64,000 nucleotides of DNA from assembly GCA_022650895.1 (NCBI GenBank), contig JALCQC010000004.1, positions 62,001 to 126,000 on the forward strand, written 5' to 3'. Made by a program: the position numbers and the translations under genes. Under the pieces are notes generated by a model, which saw only the letters and a list, made by a program, of their open reading frames with translations, searched no databases and had not been told where the DNA came from. This document shows, piece by piece, positions 17,876 to 28,757 of the stretch. Position 1 is the stretch's first letter. Every line of letters starts with the position of its first letter. The DNA comes from Bifidobacteriaceae bacterium. Lineage in GTDB: Bacteria > Actinomycetota > Actinomycetes > Actinomycetales > Bifidobacteriaceae.

Positions 17876-19058
17876 TCTGGAAGATTTCTTCCACGACGTG
17901 CACCAAGACGAGCAGACCGACGATGTGTACCGCAGCAAGGGGATCTCCGAACCTCCGGCACCGCCGAAGACGCGTCACGAAATCAGTCAGGCGATACGCA
18001 GAAGAAAACACCATCAGATGCTCAAACGCATTCTTCTGGTGGTTCTCTTCGCCGTTTTCGCGCTTATTGTATGGGCCATCGTCTCCCAGATTCATTTCTC
18101 GGCGCCGAAAACGGACAGTGATTCGGATAGCGTTGTCCAGGATTATCCGGGTCCGGGCACCGGATCGGTGGAATTCACCGTCAGTACCGGTGATTCAAGT
18201 GCTGTGATCGGGGAGAACCTTGTGAAGGAAGGCATCGTCTCTTCCGTCAATGTCTTTACGGAAGCGGTGCTGAACGCCGATGCCCAGTCGAGTTTGCAGC
18301 CGGGTATCTTCACGTTGAAATACCGCATGAGTGCAGAGGATGTGGTGAAGATTCTGACGGACCCCTCCCAGGCGAAGGGACTTCTGCAGGTCACATCGGA
18401 TGCGCGAGTGAGCGAGATCGTCGACGAAGCGGCGGAACTGTCGGGAACCCCGAAGAGTGACTTCCAGAAAATCCTCGACGACAAGGGCGACGGTATCCTC
18501 CCCAGTGAGGCGAAAGGCAGTTTCGAAGGCTGGCTTGAGCCCGGTACCTATGACGTGAAGACGCTGAAGTCCGCCAAGAAGATCCTTACTGCAATGGTGA
18601 AGAAACGCATTGAGAAACTCGACGAACTCAAGGTCCCCACAGGCTCGAAACGTGAGGAGATCATCACCAAGGCGTCAATCGTCGAAGGAGAGGTCAACAA
18701 GTCTGAGTACTACGCCAAGGTCGCGCGTGTCATTCAGAATCGTCTCGACAAGAACATGGCACTGGGAATGGATAGCGTGGTCGCCTATGGCAACAACGTC
18801 GCTCCGCGTCAGCTGACGAAGTCCATGCTTTCAGACACCTCGAACCCCTACAACTCCAGAGTCCATAAGGGACTGCCGCCCACTCCCATCAACAATCCGA
18901 GCGATGCCACCATCACCGCCGCCATGAATCCGGCGGAGGGCGACTGGCTCTACTTCGTCACAGTGAATCTCGACACCGGTGAGACCAAGTTCACCGACAG
19001 CATCGATGAATTCAACAAGTATTCCAAGGAATACGAGGAGTGGGAAAAGAACAACTGA
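17862..19058 (+). CDS. mltG: Endolytic murein transglycosylase MltG
   Basis: Membrane-bound lytic transglycosylase that cleaves nascent glycan strands and sets their length. Of 398 residues, about 1-55 are cytoplasmic, 57-76 form the membrane anchor (ILLVVLFAVFALIVWAIVS), and the rest is the extracytoplasmic YceG-like domain with a LysM-like part. The catalytic Glu is in ASIVEGEV (about residue 275); NPYNSRVHKGLPPTPINNP is the second family motif. ATG 17862 is the first Met after the ruvX reading frame's overlap; an upstream ATG at 17817 adds 15 non-family residues. The ruvX-mltG order followed by aro genes is typical of actinobacteria. Confidence 0.93.
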   Translation: MEEHDLEDFFHDVHQDEQTDDVYRSKGISEPPAPPKTRHEISQAIRRRKHHQMLKRILLVVLFAVFALIVWAIVSQIHFSAPKTDSDSDSVVQDYPGPGTGSVEFTVSTGDSSAVIGENLVKEGIVSSVNVFTEAVLNADAQSSLQPGIFTLKYRMSAEDVVKILTDPSQAKGLLQVTSDARVSEIVDEAAELSGTPKSDFQKILDDKGDGILPSEAKGSFEGWLEPGTYDVKTLKSAKKILTAMVKKRIEKLDELKVPTGSKREEIITKASIVEGEVNKSEYYAKVARVIQNRLDKNMALGMDSVVAYGNNVAPRQLTKSMLSDTSNPYNSRVHKGLPPTPINNPSDATITAAMNPAEGDWLYFVTVNLDTGETKFTDSIDEFNKYSKEYEEWEKNN

Positions 19059-19104
19059 GCTGAGAGAAGCGCGGTGACGCCGACACGGCCACCGGCACCG
19101 GACC

Positions 19105-19551
19105 TCAACAGAGAAGAACCGACAACAGGGCGGCGGCACTCATGACCGGGACAAAGGGCACGCCGCTATTCCTTTTCCGCAGATACTGAATCCCCAAGGC
19201 GGCGAGGCCCAGAGTTCCCATGAGGAACCACCACACTATGACGGCGAACAATCCACCCGCGTAACCGACTGCAAGCCCCAAAAGGAACGCGGTCGTTGCG
19301 TCTCCCAGGCCAACGGCCGTGGGAAACGCGAGACATAGAGCCAGCTGGATGAGGAAGCAGACGCCGCCGAGGACCGTTGCTATTCCCGCCTTCGTCAGTC
19401 CCTGCGGCACGGGGGAGACGAGAAGGAACACCGCGAGTTGGGTGAGTGCGCCACAGGCGACCACGACACGCGGAACAGTGCGGGTTCGGGCATCAATCAT
19501 TGACAGCGCCGCCGCTGCGATGAGACTGGGAAGAAGCGTGAGGTAGTGCAT
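19105..19551 (-). CDS. Type IV prepilin peptidase (A24 family), short form
   Basis: A 148-residue polytopic protein with five to six membrane segments. Both aspartate motifs of A24 aspartic peptidases are present: SMIDARTRTVP (about residues 17-27) and GLGDATTAF (about 80-88). It lacks the N-terminal methylase domain of full-size PilD, as do TadV/CpaA-type enzymes that process Flp or tight-adherence prepilins. No pilin or tad genes are near, so the substrate is elsewhere in the genome. It is inserted antisense between mltG and aroC, a common place for this gene in the family as far as I recall. Confidence 0.85.
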   Translation of the reverse strand: MHYLTLLPSLIAAAALSMIDARTRTVPRVVVACGALTQLAVFLLVSPVPQGLTKAGIATVLGGVCFLIQLALCLAFPTAVGLGDATTAFLLGLAVGYAGGLFAVIVWWFLMGTLGLAALGIQYLRKRNSGVPFVPVMSAAALLSVLLC

Positions 19552-19595
19552 TGCGTAAGATGTCTTTCAGTTGAATCAGCGAATAAGGAGTGGCC

Positions 19596-20789
19596 ATGTT
19601 GCGTTGGCAGACGGCAGGAGAATCCCACGGCGAGGCTTTGGTCGCCATGATCGAGGGGCTGCCTTCGGGTGTGCAGATAACCTCCGAAGACATTAAGCAG
19701 GCTTTGGCCCGCCGTCGTCTCGGATACGGGCGTGGTGCACGAATGGGATTCGAGCAGGATCAGGTGCGTCTTCTCACGGGAGTGCGGCACGGTTCCACGC
19801 TGGGATCTCCCGTTGCCATCGAAATAGGGAACACGGAATGGCCCAAGTGGACCAAGATCATGAGCACGGACCCGCTTCCTGACGGCGAAGAGTTGCCTCA
19901 AACGGGCCGCAACGCACCGTTGAGCAGGCCACGGCCTGGACATGCGGATCTCACCGGTATGCGCAAGTACGGTTTCACCGATGCACGTCCCATTCTGGAG
20001 CGCTCTTCGGCCCGCGAGACCGCCTCGCGAGTGGCTCTGGGGCAGATTGCCGCAAACTATCTTGAGCAGACGGTCGGCATCCGCACCATTTCGCACGTCG
20101 TGTCGTTGGGAACCGCGGAAGTGAGCGGCGAGACGCCGCTGCCGACCCCAGACGACCGTGAGGCTCTCGATGCCTCACCAGTACACACGCTCGACGCCGA
20201 CGGCGAGAAGGCCATGATGGCCGAAGTGGATGCCGCGAAGAAAGACGGCGACACCCTTGGCGGTGTCGTGGAGGTTTTGGCATACGGAGTTCCCGCAGGG
20301 TTGGGAACGTATGTGGAATCGGATCGCAGGCTCGATGCCGCGCTCGCCTCGGCACTCATGGGCATCCAGGCGGTCAAGGGAGTGGAGGTCGGCGACGGCT
20401 TCAAGGAAGCGTATCGCCGCGGCACCCAGGCCATGGATGAGATCGTGGTGGGGGATGATGGGAGAATTACGCGCCTCACCAATCGTGCAGGTGGCATCGA
20501 AGGCAGCATGAGCAATGGCGAGATCATTCGCGTTCGTGCCGCCGTCAAACCGATCTCCTCGGTTCCCCGCGCCCGCAAGACGGTTGACGTCCTCACGGGA
20601 GAGCCTGCCGTCGCCATCAATCAGCGTTCCGATACCACCGCCGTGGTGCCGGCGGCCATCGTTGCGGAAGCCATGGTGCGCCTGACCCTTGCCCGCTTCG
20701 TCAACGAGAAGTTCGGCGGTGACAGCGTGGCGGAGGTAAAGCGCAACGCGGAAGGCTACATCGCCTCCTGGCCGGAGCATCTTCGCTGA
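19596..20789 (+). CDS. aroC: Chorismate synthase
   Basis: Converts 5-enolpyruvylshikimate-3-phosphate to chorismate with reduced flavin. At 397 residues it has the actinobacterial length. Signatures are [16 protein letters not shown] at the start, [27 protein letters not shown] and the C-terminal [11 protein letters not shown] choose ATG 19596, exactly 5 nt after AAGGAG; the GTG at 19590 overlaps that site. First gene of the aroC-aroKB-aroQ block. Its TGA stop is repeated in-frame 12 nt later through the microduplication GCTGAAAYCCCA. Confidence 0.97.
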   Translation: MLRWQTAGESHGEALVAMIEGLPSGVQITSEDIKQALARRRLGYGRGARMGFEQDQVRLLTGVRHGSTLGSPVAIEIGNTEWPKWTKIMSTDPLPDGEELPQTGRNAPLSRPRPGHADLTGMRKYGFTDARPILERSSARETASRVALGQIAANYLEQTVGIRTISHVVSLGTAEVSGETPLPTPDDREALDASPVHTLDADGEKAMMAEVDAAKKDGDTLGGVVEVLAYGVPAGLGTYVESDRRLDAALASALMGIQAVKGVEVGDGFKEAYRRGTQAMDEIVVGDDGRITRLTNRAGGIEGSMSNGEIIRVRAAVKPISSVPRARKTVDVLTGEPAVAINQRSDTTAVVPAAIVAEAMVRLTLARFVNEKFGGDSVAEVKRNAEGYIASWPEHLR

Positions 20790-20808
20790 AATCCCAGCTG
20801 AAACCCCA
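20785..20808. repeat. 12-bp tandem unit spanning the aroC stop
   Basis: GCTGAAATCCCA at 20785 and GCTGAAACCCCA at 20797 repeat the TGA stop 12 nt downstream, still in frame, giving a second stop. Confidence 0.7.
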
Positions 20809-20882
20809 GTCGCAAGCATTCACGTTCACCGGTGTCACAGCTGTCTGTGCGCCGGCGCCGCCTCTCTTTGGAAGTTATTGAC

Positions 20883-22514
20883 ATGACGAAGCCGAATCCT
20901 TCTACCCGCATCCCCCTCGCGGTCTTCATCGGCATGCCCGGATCGGGGAAGACCCGTATAGGGCGTGAGCTTGCCGGCATTCTCAAGGTGCCCTTCAAAG
21001 ATTCCGACATCGAGATCGAGATGCAGGAATCCGAAACCGTTACCGATATCTTCGAAAACCGTGGCGAGCAGGAATTCAGGGCCATCGAGGCGGGACTCAT
21101 CATCAATCGACTCTCCGGATTCGACGGGGTTCTTTCCCTTGGCGGCGGTGCTCCCATGTCGGCCTCCGTCGCGGAGGCACTGCGTCGGTACGTGGCGGCC
21201 GGCGGAATGGTGGTGCTGCTGGATGCCGATCCACGCGAGGCCATCTCACGTGCCAGCCGTTCGGGAAACAGGCCTTTGCTGGCAAAGGACGCCGCGGCCC
21301 GGTGGCGACGACTTGCAGAGGAACGGATGCCCGTCTTCACCGACGTGGCATCGTTGGTTGTGACAACGAAAGGATTCAGCCCCATGGAAGTGGCGCAGCG
21401 CATTGAAGACGAATTGTACGAACACAAGGTGCATGTAGGAGGCCAGAATCCGTATGACGTCGTCATCGGCAATGGAGTCCTCGAACAGCTTCCTTCTGTG
21501 GTGGGGGAGAAGGTGCACAAAGTCGCCCTCATCCACACGGATCCTGTGCGCGTGCACTCCGACAGGGCCCTCGACTTGTTGAACGAGGCCGGCTATAAGG
21601 TCACGGACATCACCATTCCCGATGCCGAGGAAGGCAAGACTGTTGACGTCATGGCCTCGATCTGGCACACGCTTGGGGAGGAGGGTTTCACTCGCTCCGA
21701 TGCCATCGTGGGGTTGGGTGGAGGTGCGGCGACTGATGTTGCGGGCTTTGCGGCGGCGACGTGGATGCGCGGCATCCGCTATGTCAATTGCCCGACTTCG
21801 TTGCTGGCGATGGTTGATGCCTCGACAGGCGGCAAAACCGGCATTAACACGGAACTCGGTAAGAACCTGGTGGGCAGCTTCTACACTCCCGCAGGCGTCT
21901 TGGCCGATATGACGACGCTTTCGACGCTCCCGAACGACATCTTCGTCGAGGGGCTGGGTGAGGTCGCCAAGTCCGGCTTCATCATGGATACCCACATTCT
22001 GGATCTGTTGGAATCCCATTCACGTGTCCTGAGGGATTTCGATCCGCAGAATCTGACTCCTGCGCAGCACGCCGTGATCGCCGATCTCATTCGGCGTACG
22101 GTGACGGTGAAATCCGCGCATGTGACGGCGGATCTCAAGGAAGCCGGAAAGCGCGAATTTCTCAACTACGGACACACTCTCGCTCACGCGATCGAACAGA
22201 TCGAGCACTTCACGTGGCGTCATGGTCAGGCGGTTGCGGTCGGCATGGTCTTCGCGGCGGAACTGTCGCATCTCACTGGGCATATCGACAGCGAAACGGT
22301 GGATTACCATCGTCGTCTGCTCTCTAGCCTCGGACTGCGCACCAGTTGGCAGGGCGGAAGTTTCGACGAGGTCCTCGCTCTCATGCACCGTGACAAGAAG
22401 GCGCGTGGAAACAAGCTACGTTTCATCATTCTCGAATCCGTCGGCGTGCCCATCCACCTGGATGACCCGCCGCTGGACGCCGTGCGTGAGGCCTTCGAGC
22501 GCATTCGTCACTGA
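20883..22514 (+). CDS. aroKB: Bifunctional shikimate kinase / 3-dehydroquinate synthase
   Basis: A 543-residue fusion of two shikimate-pathway enzymes. Residues about 1-170 are shikimate kinase: P-loop [11 protein letters not shown] (about 17), DSDIE, and GGGAPM. Residues about 180-543 are 3-dehydroquinate synthase: [34 protein letters not shown] and the metal-binding [11 protein letters not shown] plus [11 protein letters not shown]. This order of fusion is characteristic of Bifidobacteriaceae. ATG 20883 follows TTGGAAG; the frame extends to 20832 but without a ribosome binding site. Lies 93 nt after aroC. Confidence 0.95.
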   Translation: MTKPNPSTRIPLAVFIGMPGSGKTRIGRELAGILKVPFKDSDIEIEMQESETVTDIFENRGEQEFRAIEAGLIINRLSGFDGVLSLGGGAPMSASVAEALRRYVAAGGMVVLLDADPREAISRASRSGNRPLLAKDAAARWRRLAEERMPVFTDVASLVVTTKGFSPMEVAQRIEDELYEHKVHVGGQNPYDVVIGNGVLEQLPSVVGEKVHKVALIHTDPVRVHSDRALDLLNEAGYKVTDITIPDAEEGKTVDVMASIWHTLGEEGFTRSDAIVGLGGGAATDVAGFAAATWMRGIRYVNCPTSLLAMVDASTGGKTGINTELGKNLVGSFYTPAGVLADMTTLSTLPNDIFVEGLGEVAKSGFIMDTHILDLLESHSRVLRDFDPQNLTPAQHAVIADLIRRTVTVKSAHVTADLKEAGKREFLNYGHTLAHAIEQIEHFTWRHGQAVAVGMVFAAELSHLTGHIDSETVDYHRRLLSSLGLRTSWQGGSFDEVLALMHRDKKARGNKLRFIILESVGVPIHLDDPPLDAVREAFERIRH

Positions 22515-22589
22515 AGCGCTCGTGAGGCGGACTGACTATACGGAAGTGGCACCGGCAGAGGGCGGGTGTCTGAGTGGAAGGAATGAATC

Positions 22590-23063
22590 ATGACGCAGGA
22601 ACAGTCGGTTTCTCACAAGATCGTCATCGTCAACGGCCCCAATCTCGGGCGCTTGGGCGTACGCGAGCCCGAGATCTATGGGAATGCCACGCTTCAGACG
22701 CTGCGGGAGGACTGCACGGAATGGGGCAGAAAGCTCGGCTGGGACGTCGAAGTCCGTCAGAGCGATGACGAGGCGGAGGTCATCCACTGGATGCATCAGG
22801 CGGTGGACGAGCGCACCCCGGTGGTTCTGAACCCCGCGGCTTTCACGCATTACAGCTACGGTCTCGCCGATGCTGCGGCACAGGTGACCGACGCCGACCT
22901 TCCTCTAGTGGAAGTGCACATTTCCAATCCCGCCTCTCGTGAGACTTTCCGCCGTCACTCCGTCATCTCGCCCATCGCCACAGGAACCATCACGGGAATG
23001 GGTTTCTATGGTTACAAACTGGCCATCGAGGCCATCGCCGAACTGACGGACGCAAAGAATTGA
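22590..23063 (+). CDS. aroQ: Type II 3-dehydroquinate dehydratase
   Basis: Dehydrates 3-dehydroquinate to 3-dehydroshikimate. At 157 residues it fits the dodecameric type II enzymes. Motifs in order: NGPNLGRLGVREPEIYG (lid loop, with Arg), SDDEAEVIHWMHQA, NPAAFTHYSYGLADA and EVHISNPASRETFRRHS with the catalytic His region. One deviation: the lid Tyr common in this family appears in EPEIYG, as usual. ATG 22590 lies after GGAAGGAATGAATC. It ends the aro block; ATTGACG, including the stop, recurs 17 nt downstream. Confidence 0.95.
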   Translation: MTQEQSVSHKIVIVNGPNLGRLGVREPEIYGNATLQTLREDCTEWGRKLGWDVEVRQSDDEAEVIHWMHQAVDERTPVVLNPAAFTHYSYGLADAAAQVTDADLPLVEVHISNPASRETFRRHSVISPIATGTITGMGFYGYKLAIEAIAELTDAKN

Positions 23064-23209
23064 CGTCCACAGAGCATTGACGACACTCTGAGAAGAATCC
23101 CTCTCATCCGTTGGAAAGTAAGGGGTGGGGGAAGATTCGGGGGTGTTCGCAGGGCTCTGCTCACCTTGAAGCTAAAAAAGGTCAGGGAGAACTGATAAGA
23201 TGAAGTTCC

Positions 23210-24865
23210 ATGGTTAAACAACATGGAATTCCTCAGCAGCACATCACTAAACAAATTTTCGTCACTGGCGGTGTTGTGTCCTCTTTGGGCAAAGGGCTCA
23301 CGGCATCTTCCCTTGGACGTCTTCTTCGTAGTCGGGGAATTCGTGTTCTCCACCAGAAGCTAGACCCCTACATCAACGTTGATCCCGGCACCATGAACCC
23401 CTTCCAGCACGGCGAGGTATACGTGACGGAAGACGGCGCCGAAACCGATCTCGACATCGGCCATTACGAGCGTTTCACTGACGTTTTCCTGTCGCAGCGG
23501 GCCAACGTGACCACGGGGCAGATCTATCAGAACGTCTTGCGCAAGGAGCGTGCAGGGGAGTACCTCGGCCAGTGCGTCCAGGTCATTCCTCACATCACCG
23601 GAGAGATCAAATCGCGTATGCGTGCGCAGGCCTCCGACGATGTCGATGTGATCATCACCGAAATAGGCGGCACAGTCGGCGACATCGAATCACAGCCCTT
23701 CATGGAGGCAGCCCGCGAGGTGCGTCGGGAAATTGGTCCTGAGAACTGCATGTTCGTGCACGTCTCTCTCGTTCCGTACATCGCCGCAGCGCATGAGCTC
23801 AAGACGAAGCCGACCCAGCATTCCGTGATGATGCTCCGCCAGCTCGGCATCACCCCGGACGCCCTGGTTCTGCGTTCGGACCGCCCGCTCAGCCAGGCGA
23901 TCAAGGACAAGATCTCCCTGATGTGTGACGTCGATGGAGAAGGCGTGGTCAACTGCGTGGACGCTCCCAGCATTTACGATGTTCCGAAGATTCTCTTCGA
24001 TGAGGGTCTTGACACCTACGTGGTGCGCGAGCTTGGCCTTCCCTTCCACGATGTGGACTGGGCCGAGTGGGGCGAACTGCTTGATCGCGTCCATCATCCG
24101 AAGAGCGAAGTCTCCGTGGCAATCGTCGGTAAGTACATCGATCTTCCGGATGCCTACCTGTCCGTCACCGAAGCCCTCAAGGCCGGTGGCTTCGCTCACT
24201 GGGCGAAGGTCAACATCAAGTGGGTGCAGGCTGATACCTGTGAAACCATGGAGGGGGCGCAGAAGAGCCTCGGCGATGTCGATGGCATCGTGGTTCCCGG
24301 TGGTTTCGGCATTCGTGGCATCGAAGGAAAGATCGGCGCCCTGCGGTGGGCACGCGAGAAGAAGGTCCCGGCTTTGGGCCTCTGCCTTGGTCTGCAATCC
24401 ATGGTCATCGAGTATGCGCGTCACGTCCTCGGACTGGAGGATGCGAATTCCTCCGAATTCGAGCCTGATGCCGCCAACCCTGTGATCGCCACCATGGAGG
24501 AGCAGAAGGACATTGTTTCCGGAAAGGGCGATATGGGTCACACCATGCGTCTGGGAAGCTATCCTGCAGAACTTCAAGAGGGTTCTCTTGTAGCGCAACT
24601 TTACGGCACCGTTCACGTCACCGAGCGTCATCGTCACCGCTATGAGGTGAACATCGCTTACAAGCAGCAACTAGAGGATGCAGGGCTTCGTATCAGCGGA
24701 ACCAGCCCCGATGGAGAACTGACGGAATTCGTTGAATTGCCGCAGGATGTGCACCCGTTCTATGTCGGTACCCAAGCCCATCCTGAGTTCAAGTCGCGCC
24801 CTACCAAGCCTCATCCATTGTTCGCAGGCCTGGTGGGAGCAGCACTCGAACATCAAGGAAAGTAG
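23210..24865 (+). CDS. pyrG: CTP synthase
   Basis: Makes CTP from UTP, ATP and glutamine. The 551 residues fit the family. The N-terminal synthetase domain (about 1-270) has [22 protein letters not shown] and [16 protein letters not shown]; the C-terminal class I glutaminase has nucleophile Cys near 392 in LGLCLGLQ and the His-Glu pair in [10 protein letters not shown]. The start has no good ribosome binding site: TGA-TAAGAT lies 8 nt upstream of ATG 23210, so a leaderless or nearly leaderless message is possible. Only 12 nt separate it from sufB, suggesting read-through into the suf genes. Confidence 0.96.
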   Translation: MVKQHGIPQQHITKQIFVTGGVVSSLGKGLTASSLGRLLRSRGIRVLHQKLDPYINVDPGTMNPFQHGEVYVTEDGAETDLDIGHYERFTDVFLSQRANVTTGQIYQNVLRKERAGEYLGQCVQVIPHITGEIKSRMRAQASDDVDVIITEIGGTVGDIESQPFMEAAREVRREIGPENCMFVHVSLVPYIAAAHELKTKPTQHSVMMLRQLGITPDALVLRSDRPLSQAIKDKISLMCDVDGEGVVNCVDAPSIYDVPKILFDEGLDTYVVRELGLPFHDVDWAEWGELLDRVHHPKSEVSVAIVGKYIDLPDAYLSVTEALKAGGFAHWAKVNIKWVQADTCETMEGAQKSLGDVDGIVVPGGFGIRGIEGKIGALRWAREKKVPALGLCLGLQSMVIEYARHVLGLEDANSSEFEPDAANPVIATMEEQKDIVSGKGDMGHTMRLGSYPAELQEGSLVAQLYGTVHVTERHRHRYEVNIAYKQQLEDAGLRISGTSPDGELTEFVELPQDVHPFYVGTQAHPEFKSRPTKPHPLFAGLVGAALEHQGK

Positions 24866-24877
24866 GAGGCGCCCTCA

Positions 24878-26398
<1,521 letters not shown>

Positions 26399-26399
26399 T

Positions 26400-27638
26400 A
26401 TGAGCGATTACGCACAGCAACAGGAAGTCACATTGCCTACTGCCGATCCGAATGATCCGTACGCGTTCCCTGCGTCGATGCCCTCCAGCGTCGACAAGGA
26501 ACCACGGTCCTTTGATCCGGACGCCTTTGCGATGCCGACTCCGAAGATTGATGACTGGCGCTACACGCCACTCGATCGCGTCTCCGAGTTCTTCAACGTC
26601 TTCACGCCCTCTAATGCCACGTCGGTCGCCGCGAGCCTCATCGACGGAACCTCTCTCGACTCCATCGAGGGAGTGAGTTTCCGGGAGATCGCGAAGACCC
26701 AGGCTCCCGCGGGAACCGTGCTGAAGCCCTCCGACAGGGCTGCGGCGGTTCAGTGGGCGTCCACGCAGAAGGCCTACGCACTGGAGATCACCCAGTCCCA
26801 GGACACCCCCGTCCTCGTGACGGTAAAGGGTTCCGGGCTGGATCTGGACGCCATTGAACTGGTGTTCACCGCTGCAGCCGATGTGCACGCCGACATTGTT
26901 CTCGAACATGCCGGTCAGACACGTCTCGCTGAGGGCGTGGAAATCTCCACGGGAAAGAATTCCGAGGTGTCCTTCACTTCCGTCCAGGAATGGACTCCCG
27001 ATTCCAAGCACGTTGGATCGCACCGTATCCATGTTGGCGAGGGTGCGCATCTGCGTCACTCGGTGGTGTCCCTTGGCGGCGATGTCATCCGCATTCGCAT
27101 GGATCAGGACTTCGGTGGCCCCGAAGGCGACCTCAACATGCTCGGCATTTACTTCGTGGATCCCGGCCAGCACATGGAACACCGCACCATGGTGGTTCAC
27201 AACTACCCGGAGTGCCGCTCCCGTGTGGTTTACAAGGGCGCGTTGGACGGTAAGAAGGCGCATTCCACGTGGGTTGGAAACGCTCTGATTCAGCCGACCG
27301 CTCCCAATACCGATTCCTATGAGCTGAACCGCAACCTCGTGCTCACACCGGGAGCCATCGCGGATTCCGAACCGAATCTTGAGATCGAGAACGGCAACAT
27401 CATCGGTGCCGGCCATGCGAGTTCCGTGGGCCGCTTCGACGACGAGGAGCTGTTCTATCTTCAGTCTCGCGGAATCCCGGAGACGGAGGCACGCAAACTG
27501 GTGGTACGTGGTTTCTTCGGTGAGTTGGTGGAGGAAATCGGCATCCCGGAGATTTCAAAGCATCTGATGGGTGTTATCGACCGGCGACTCGCACGCGGCG
27601 AATCGGACGACATGAAACAAGTGTTGGAGGAAAACTGA
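26400..27638 (+). CDS. sufD: Fe-S cluster assembly protein SufD
   Basis: Structural paralogue of SufB that forms the SufBC2D complex. It has 412 residues; the C-terminal core shows GAHLRHSVVSLGGDVIRIRMDQDFGGPEGDLNMLG-type sequence, YKGALDGKKAHSTWVGN and FDDEELFYLQSRGIPE. The N-terminal 130 residues are variable, as in the family. ATG 26400 starts one base after the sufB stop; the frame's upstream part lies inside sufB. The next gene, sufC, starts one base after its stop, so the three are translated as a tight unit. Confidence 0.95.
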   Translation: MSDYAQQQEVTLPTADPNDPYAFPASMPSSVDKEPRSFDPDAFAMPTPKIDDWRYTPLDRVSEFFNVFTPSNATSVAASLIDGTSLDSIEGVSFREIAKTQAPAGTVLKPSDRAAAVQWASTQKAYALEITQSQDTPVLVTVKGSGLDLDAIELVFTAAADVHADIVLEHAGQTRLAEGVEISTGKNSEVSFTSVQEWTPDSKHVGSHRIHVGEGAHLRHSVVSLGGDVIRIRMDQDFGGPEGDLNMLGIYFVDPGQHMEHRTMVVHNYPECRSRVVYKGALDGKKAHSTWVGNALIQPTAPNTDSYELNRNLVLTPGAIADSEPNLEIENGNIIGAGHASSVGRFDDEELFYLQSRGIPETEARKLVVRGFFGELVEEIGIPEISKHLMGVIDRRLARGESDDMKQVLEEN

Positions 27639-27639
27639 T

Positions 27640-28422
27640 ATGCAGCACACTTTAGAGATCAAGGATCTACGCGCCGCGGTCGAGACCAAGGAAGGCCGCA
27701 AGGAGATCCTCAAAGGCGTCAACCTCACGGTTCACTCCGGCGAGACGCATGCCATCATGGGACCGAACGGTTCCGGGAAGTCGACGCTGGCCTACACGCT
27801 GGCGGGTCACCCGAAATATGAGGTTGAGTCCGGTCAGGTTCTGCTCGACGGCGAGGATCTGCTCAAGATGACGCCGGATGAGCGTGCAAAGGCAGGCCTG
27901 TTCCTCGCCATGCAGTACCCGGTCGAGGTTCCAGGCGTTTCCATGACCAATTTCCTGCGCACAGCGAAGACCGAGATCGATGGAAAGGCTCCGGCCATCC
28001 GCAGCTGGGTCAAAGAACTGGGCGAAGAGATGAAGAAGCTGCGTATGGATCCCAAGTTCGCGCAGCGCTCCGTGAACGAAGGCTTCTCGGGTGGAGAGAA
28101 GAAGCGTGCCGAGGTGCTTCAGCTCGAGCTGCTGGCCCCGAAGTTCGCCATTCTGGACGAAACCGATTCAGGTCTCGACGTCGACGCGCTGCGCATCGTG
28201 TCGGAGGGCGTGAATCGTGCCAAGGAAAAGCATGAGTTCGGCATCCTCATGGTGACGCACTACACGCGAATCCTCCGCTACATCAAGCCCGATGTGGTGC
28301 ACGTTTTCGCTGACGGCCGCTTCATCAAGACCGGCGGTCCTGAGCTTGCCGACGAACTGGAGGAGACCGGTTACGACCGTTACCTTCCTGAAGGCTCGGA
28401 TTCCGAGTCCGCGCTGGCATAG
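27640..28422 (+). CDS. sufC: SufC ATPase
   Basis: ABC-type ATPase that drives the SufBCD scaffold; it has no transporter partner. The 260 residues contain Walker A GPNGSGKS (about 46), Q-loop LAMQYPVEVPG, signature FSGGEKKR and Walker B FAILDETDSGLD, all standard for SufC. The ATG lies one base after the sufD stop. A 335-bp gap with a possible small ORF and hairpins separates it from sufS. Confidence 0.97.
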   Translation: MQHTLEIKDLRAAVETKEGRKEILKGVNLTVHSGETHAIMGPNGSGKSTLAYTLAGHPKYEVESGQVLLDGEDLLKMTPDERAKAGLFLAMQYPVEVPGVSMTNFLRTAKTEIDGKAPAIRSWVKELGEEMKKLRMDPKFAQRSVNEGFSGGEKKRAEVLQLELLAPKFAILDETDSGLDVDALRIVSEGVNRAKEKHEFGILMVTHYTRILRYIKPDVVHVFADGRFIKTGGPELADELEETGYDRYLPEGSDSESALA

Positions 28423-28566
28423 GCGTGGCATCGGTTTAATCGTGGTGCCCGTTTAACGGAAAGTCGCAGTTCCAGTGCCTTTCGATCACCAGTCATGCAC
28501 CTGTCGTGGCGCAGGCGGTGAGGAAAGGAGCCGGGACTGCGGCATTCGTTTTTTTCGGAGGCCGTT

Positions 28567-28674
28567 ATGAACCGTTCCAGACCGTTCCCTACTTTTCCTT
28601 ACTTTTTCGTCTGTCCATCACGTGAGTTTGTGACCCGAAAGCCTTGTGTCACGCAGTTTTTTGTACAAGGCTAG
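28567..28674 (+). CDS. Candidate leader peptide upstream of sufS
   Basis: A 35-codon ORF starts at ATG 28567, 5 nt after CGGAGG, one of the best ribosome binding sites in the region. The product has seven Phe and two Cys, with clusters PYFFVCPSRE and KPCVTQFF. Cys codons fall at 28612 and 28645. The last codons form part of two alternative stems. No homologue is recognised. Its position before a cysteine desulfurase gene suggests a regulatory leader peptide, but chance cannot be excluded. Confidence 0.35.
   Translation: MNRSRPFPTFPYFFVCPSREFVTRKPCVTQFFVQG
28630..28672 (+). promoter_or_regulatory. Competing hairpins at the end of the sufS leader ORF
   Basis: Stem A pairs GTGAC (28630-28634) with GTCAC (28648-28652) and is followed by GCAG-TTTTTT, a weak terminator shape. 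Stem B pairs AGCCTTGT (28640-28647) with ACAAGGCT (28665-28672). They overlap and exclude each other. The second Cys codon lies in stem B's left arm. Confidence 0.35.
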
Positions 28675-28757
28675 AGGAGATTACTTATCTGTTCGTGTGT
28701 CTGTATGTCTGTGTGTAGCGGTTTTTACTGTTGGTATCCATTGCGAAGGCGATATGA

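Larger units (their letters stand above)
28423..28757 (+). other. sufC-sufS intergenic leader region
   Basis: This 335-bp spacer inside the suf cluster contains a candidate 35-codon ORF with a strong ribosome binding site (CGGAGG), competing hairpins near its end and a T6 run at 28657-28662. An earlier T7 run at about 28550 follows a weak GCCG/CGGC stem. It may hold termination after sufC and a separate promoter and leader for sufS. Confidence 0.4.

Noticed and set aside
19105-19551. Pseudogene of a full prepilin peptidase, because the methylase domain is absent
   Set aside because: Both catalytic Asp motifs and all membrane segments are intact; short TadV-type enzymes naturally lack that domain.
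23690-24670. 326-codon open frame antisense to pyrG
   Set aside because: Composition mirrors pyrG third-position bias; no start signal and no recognisable domain.
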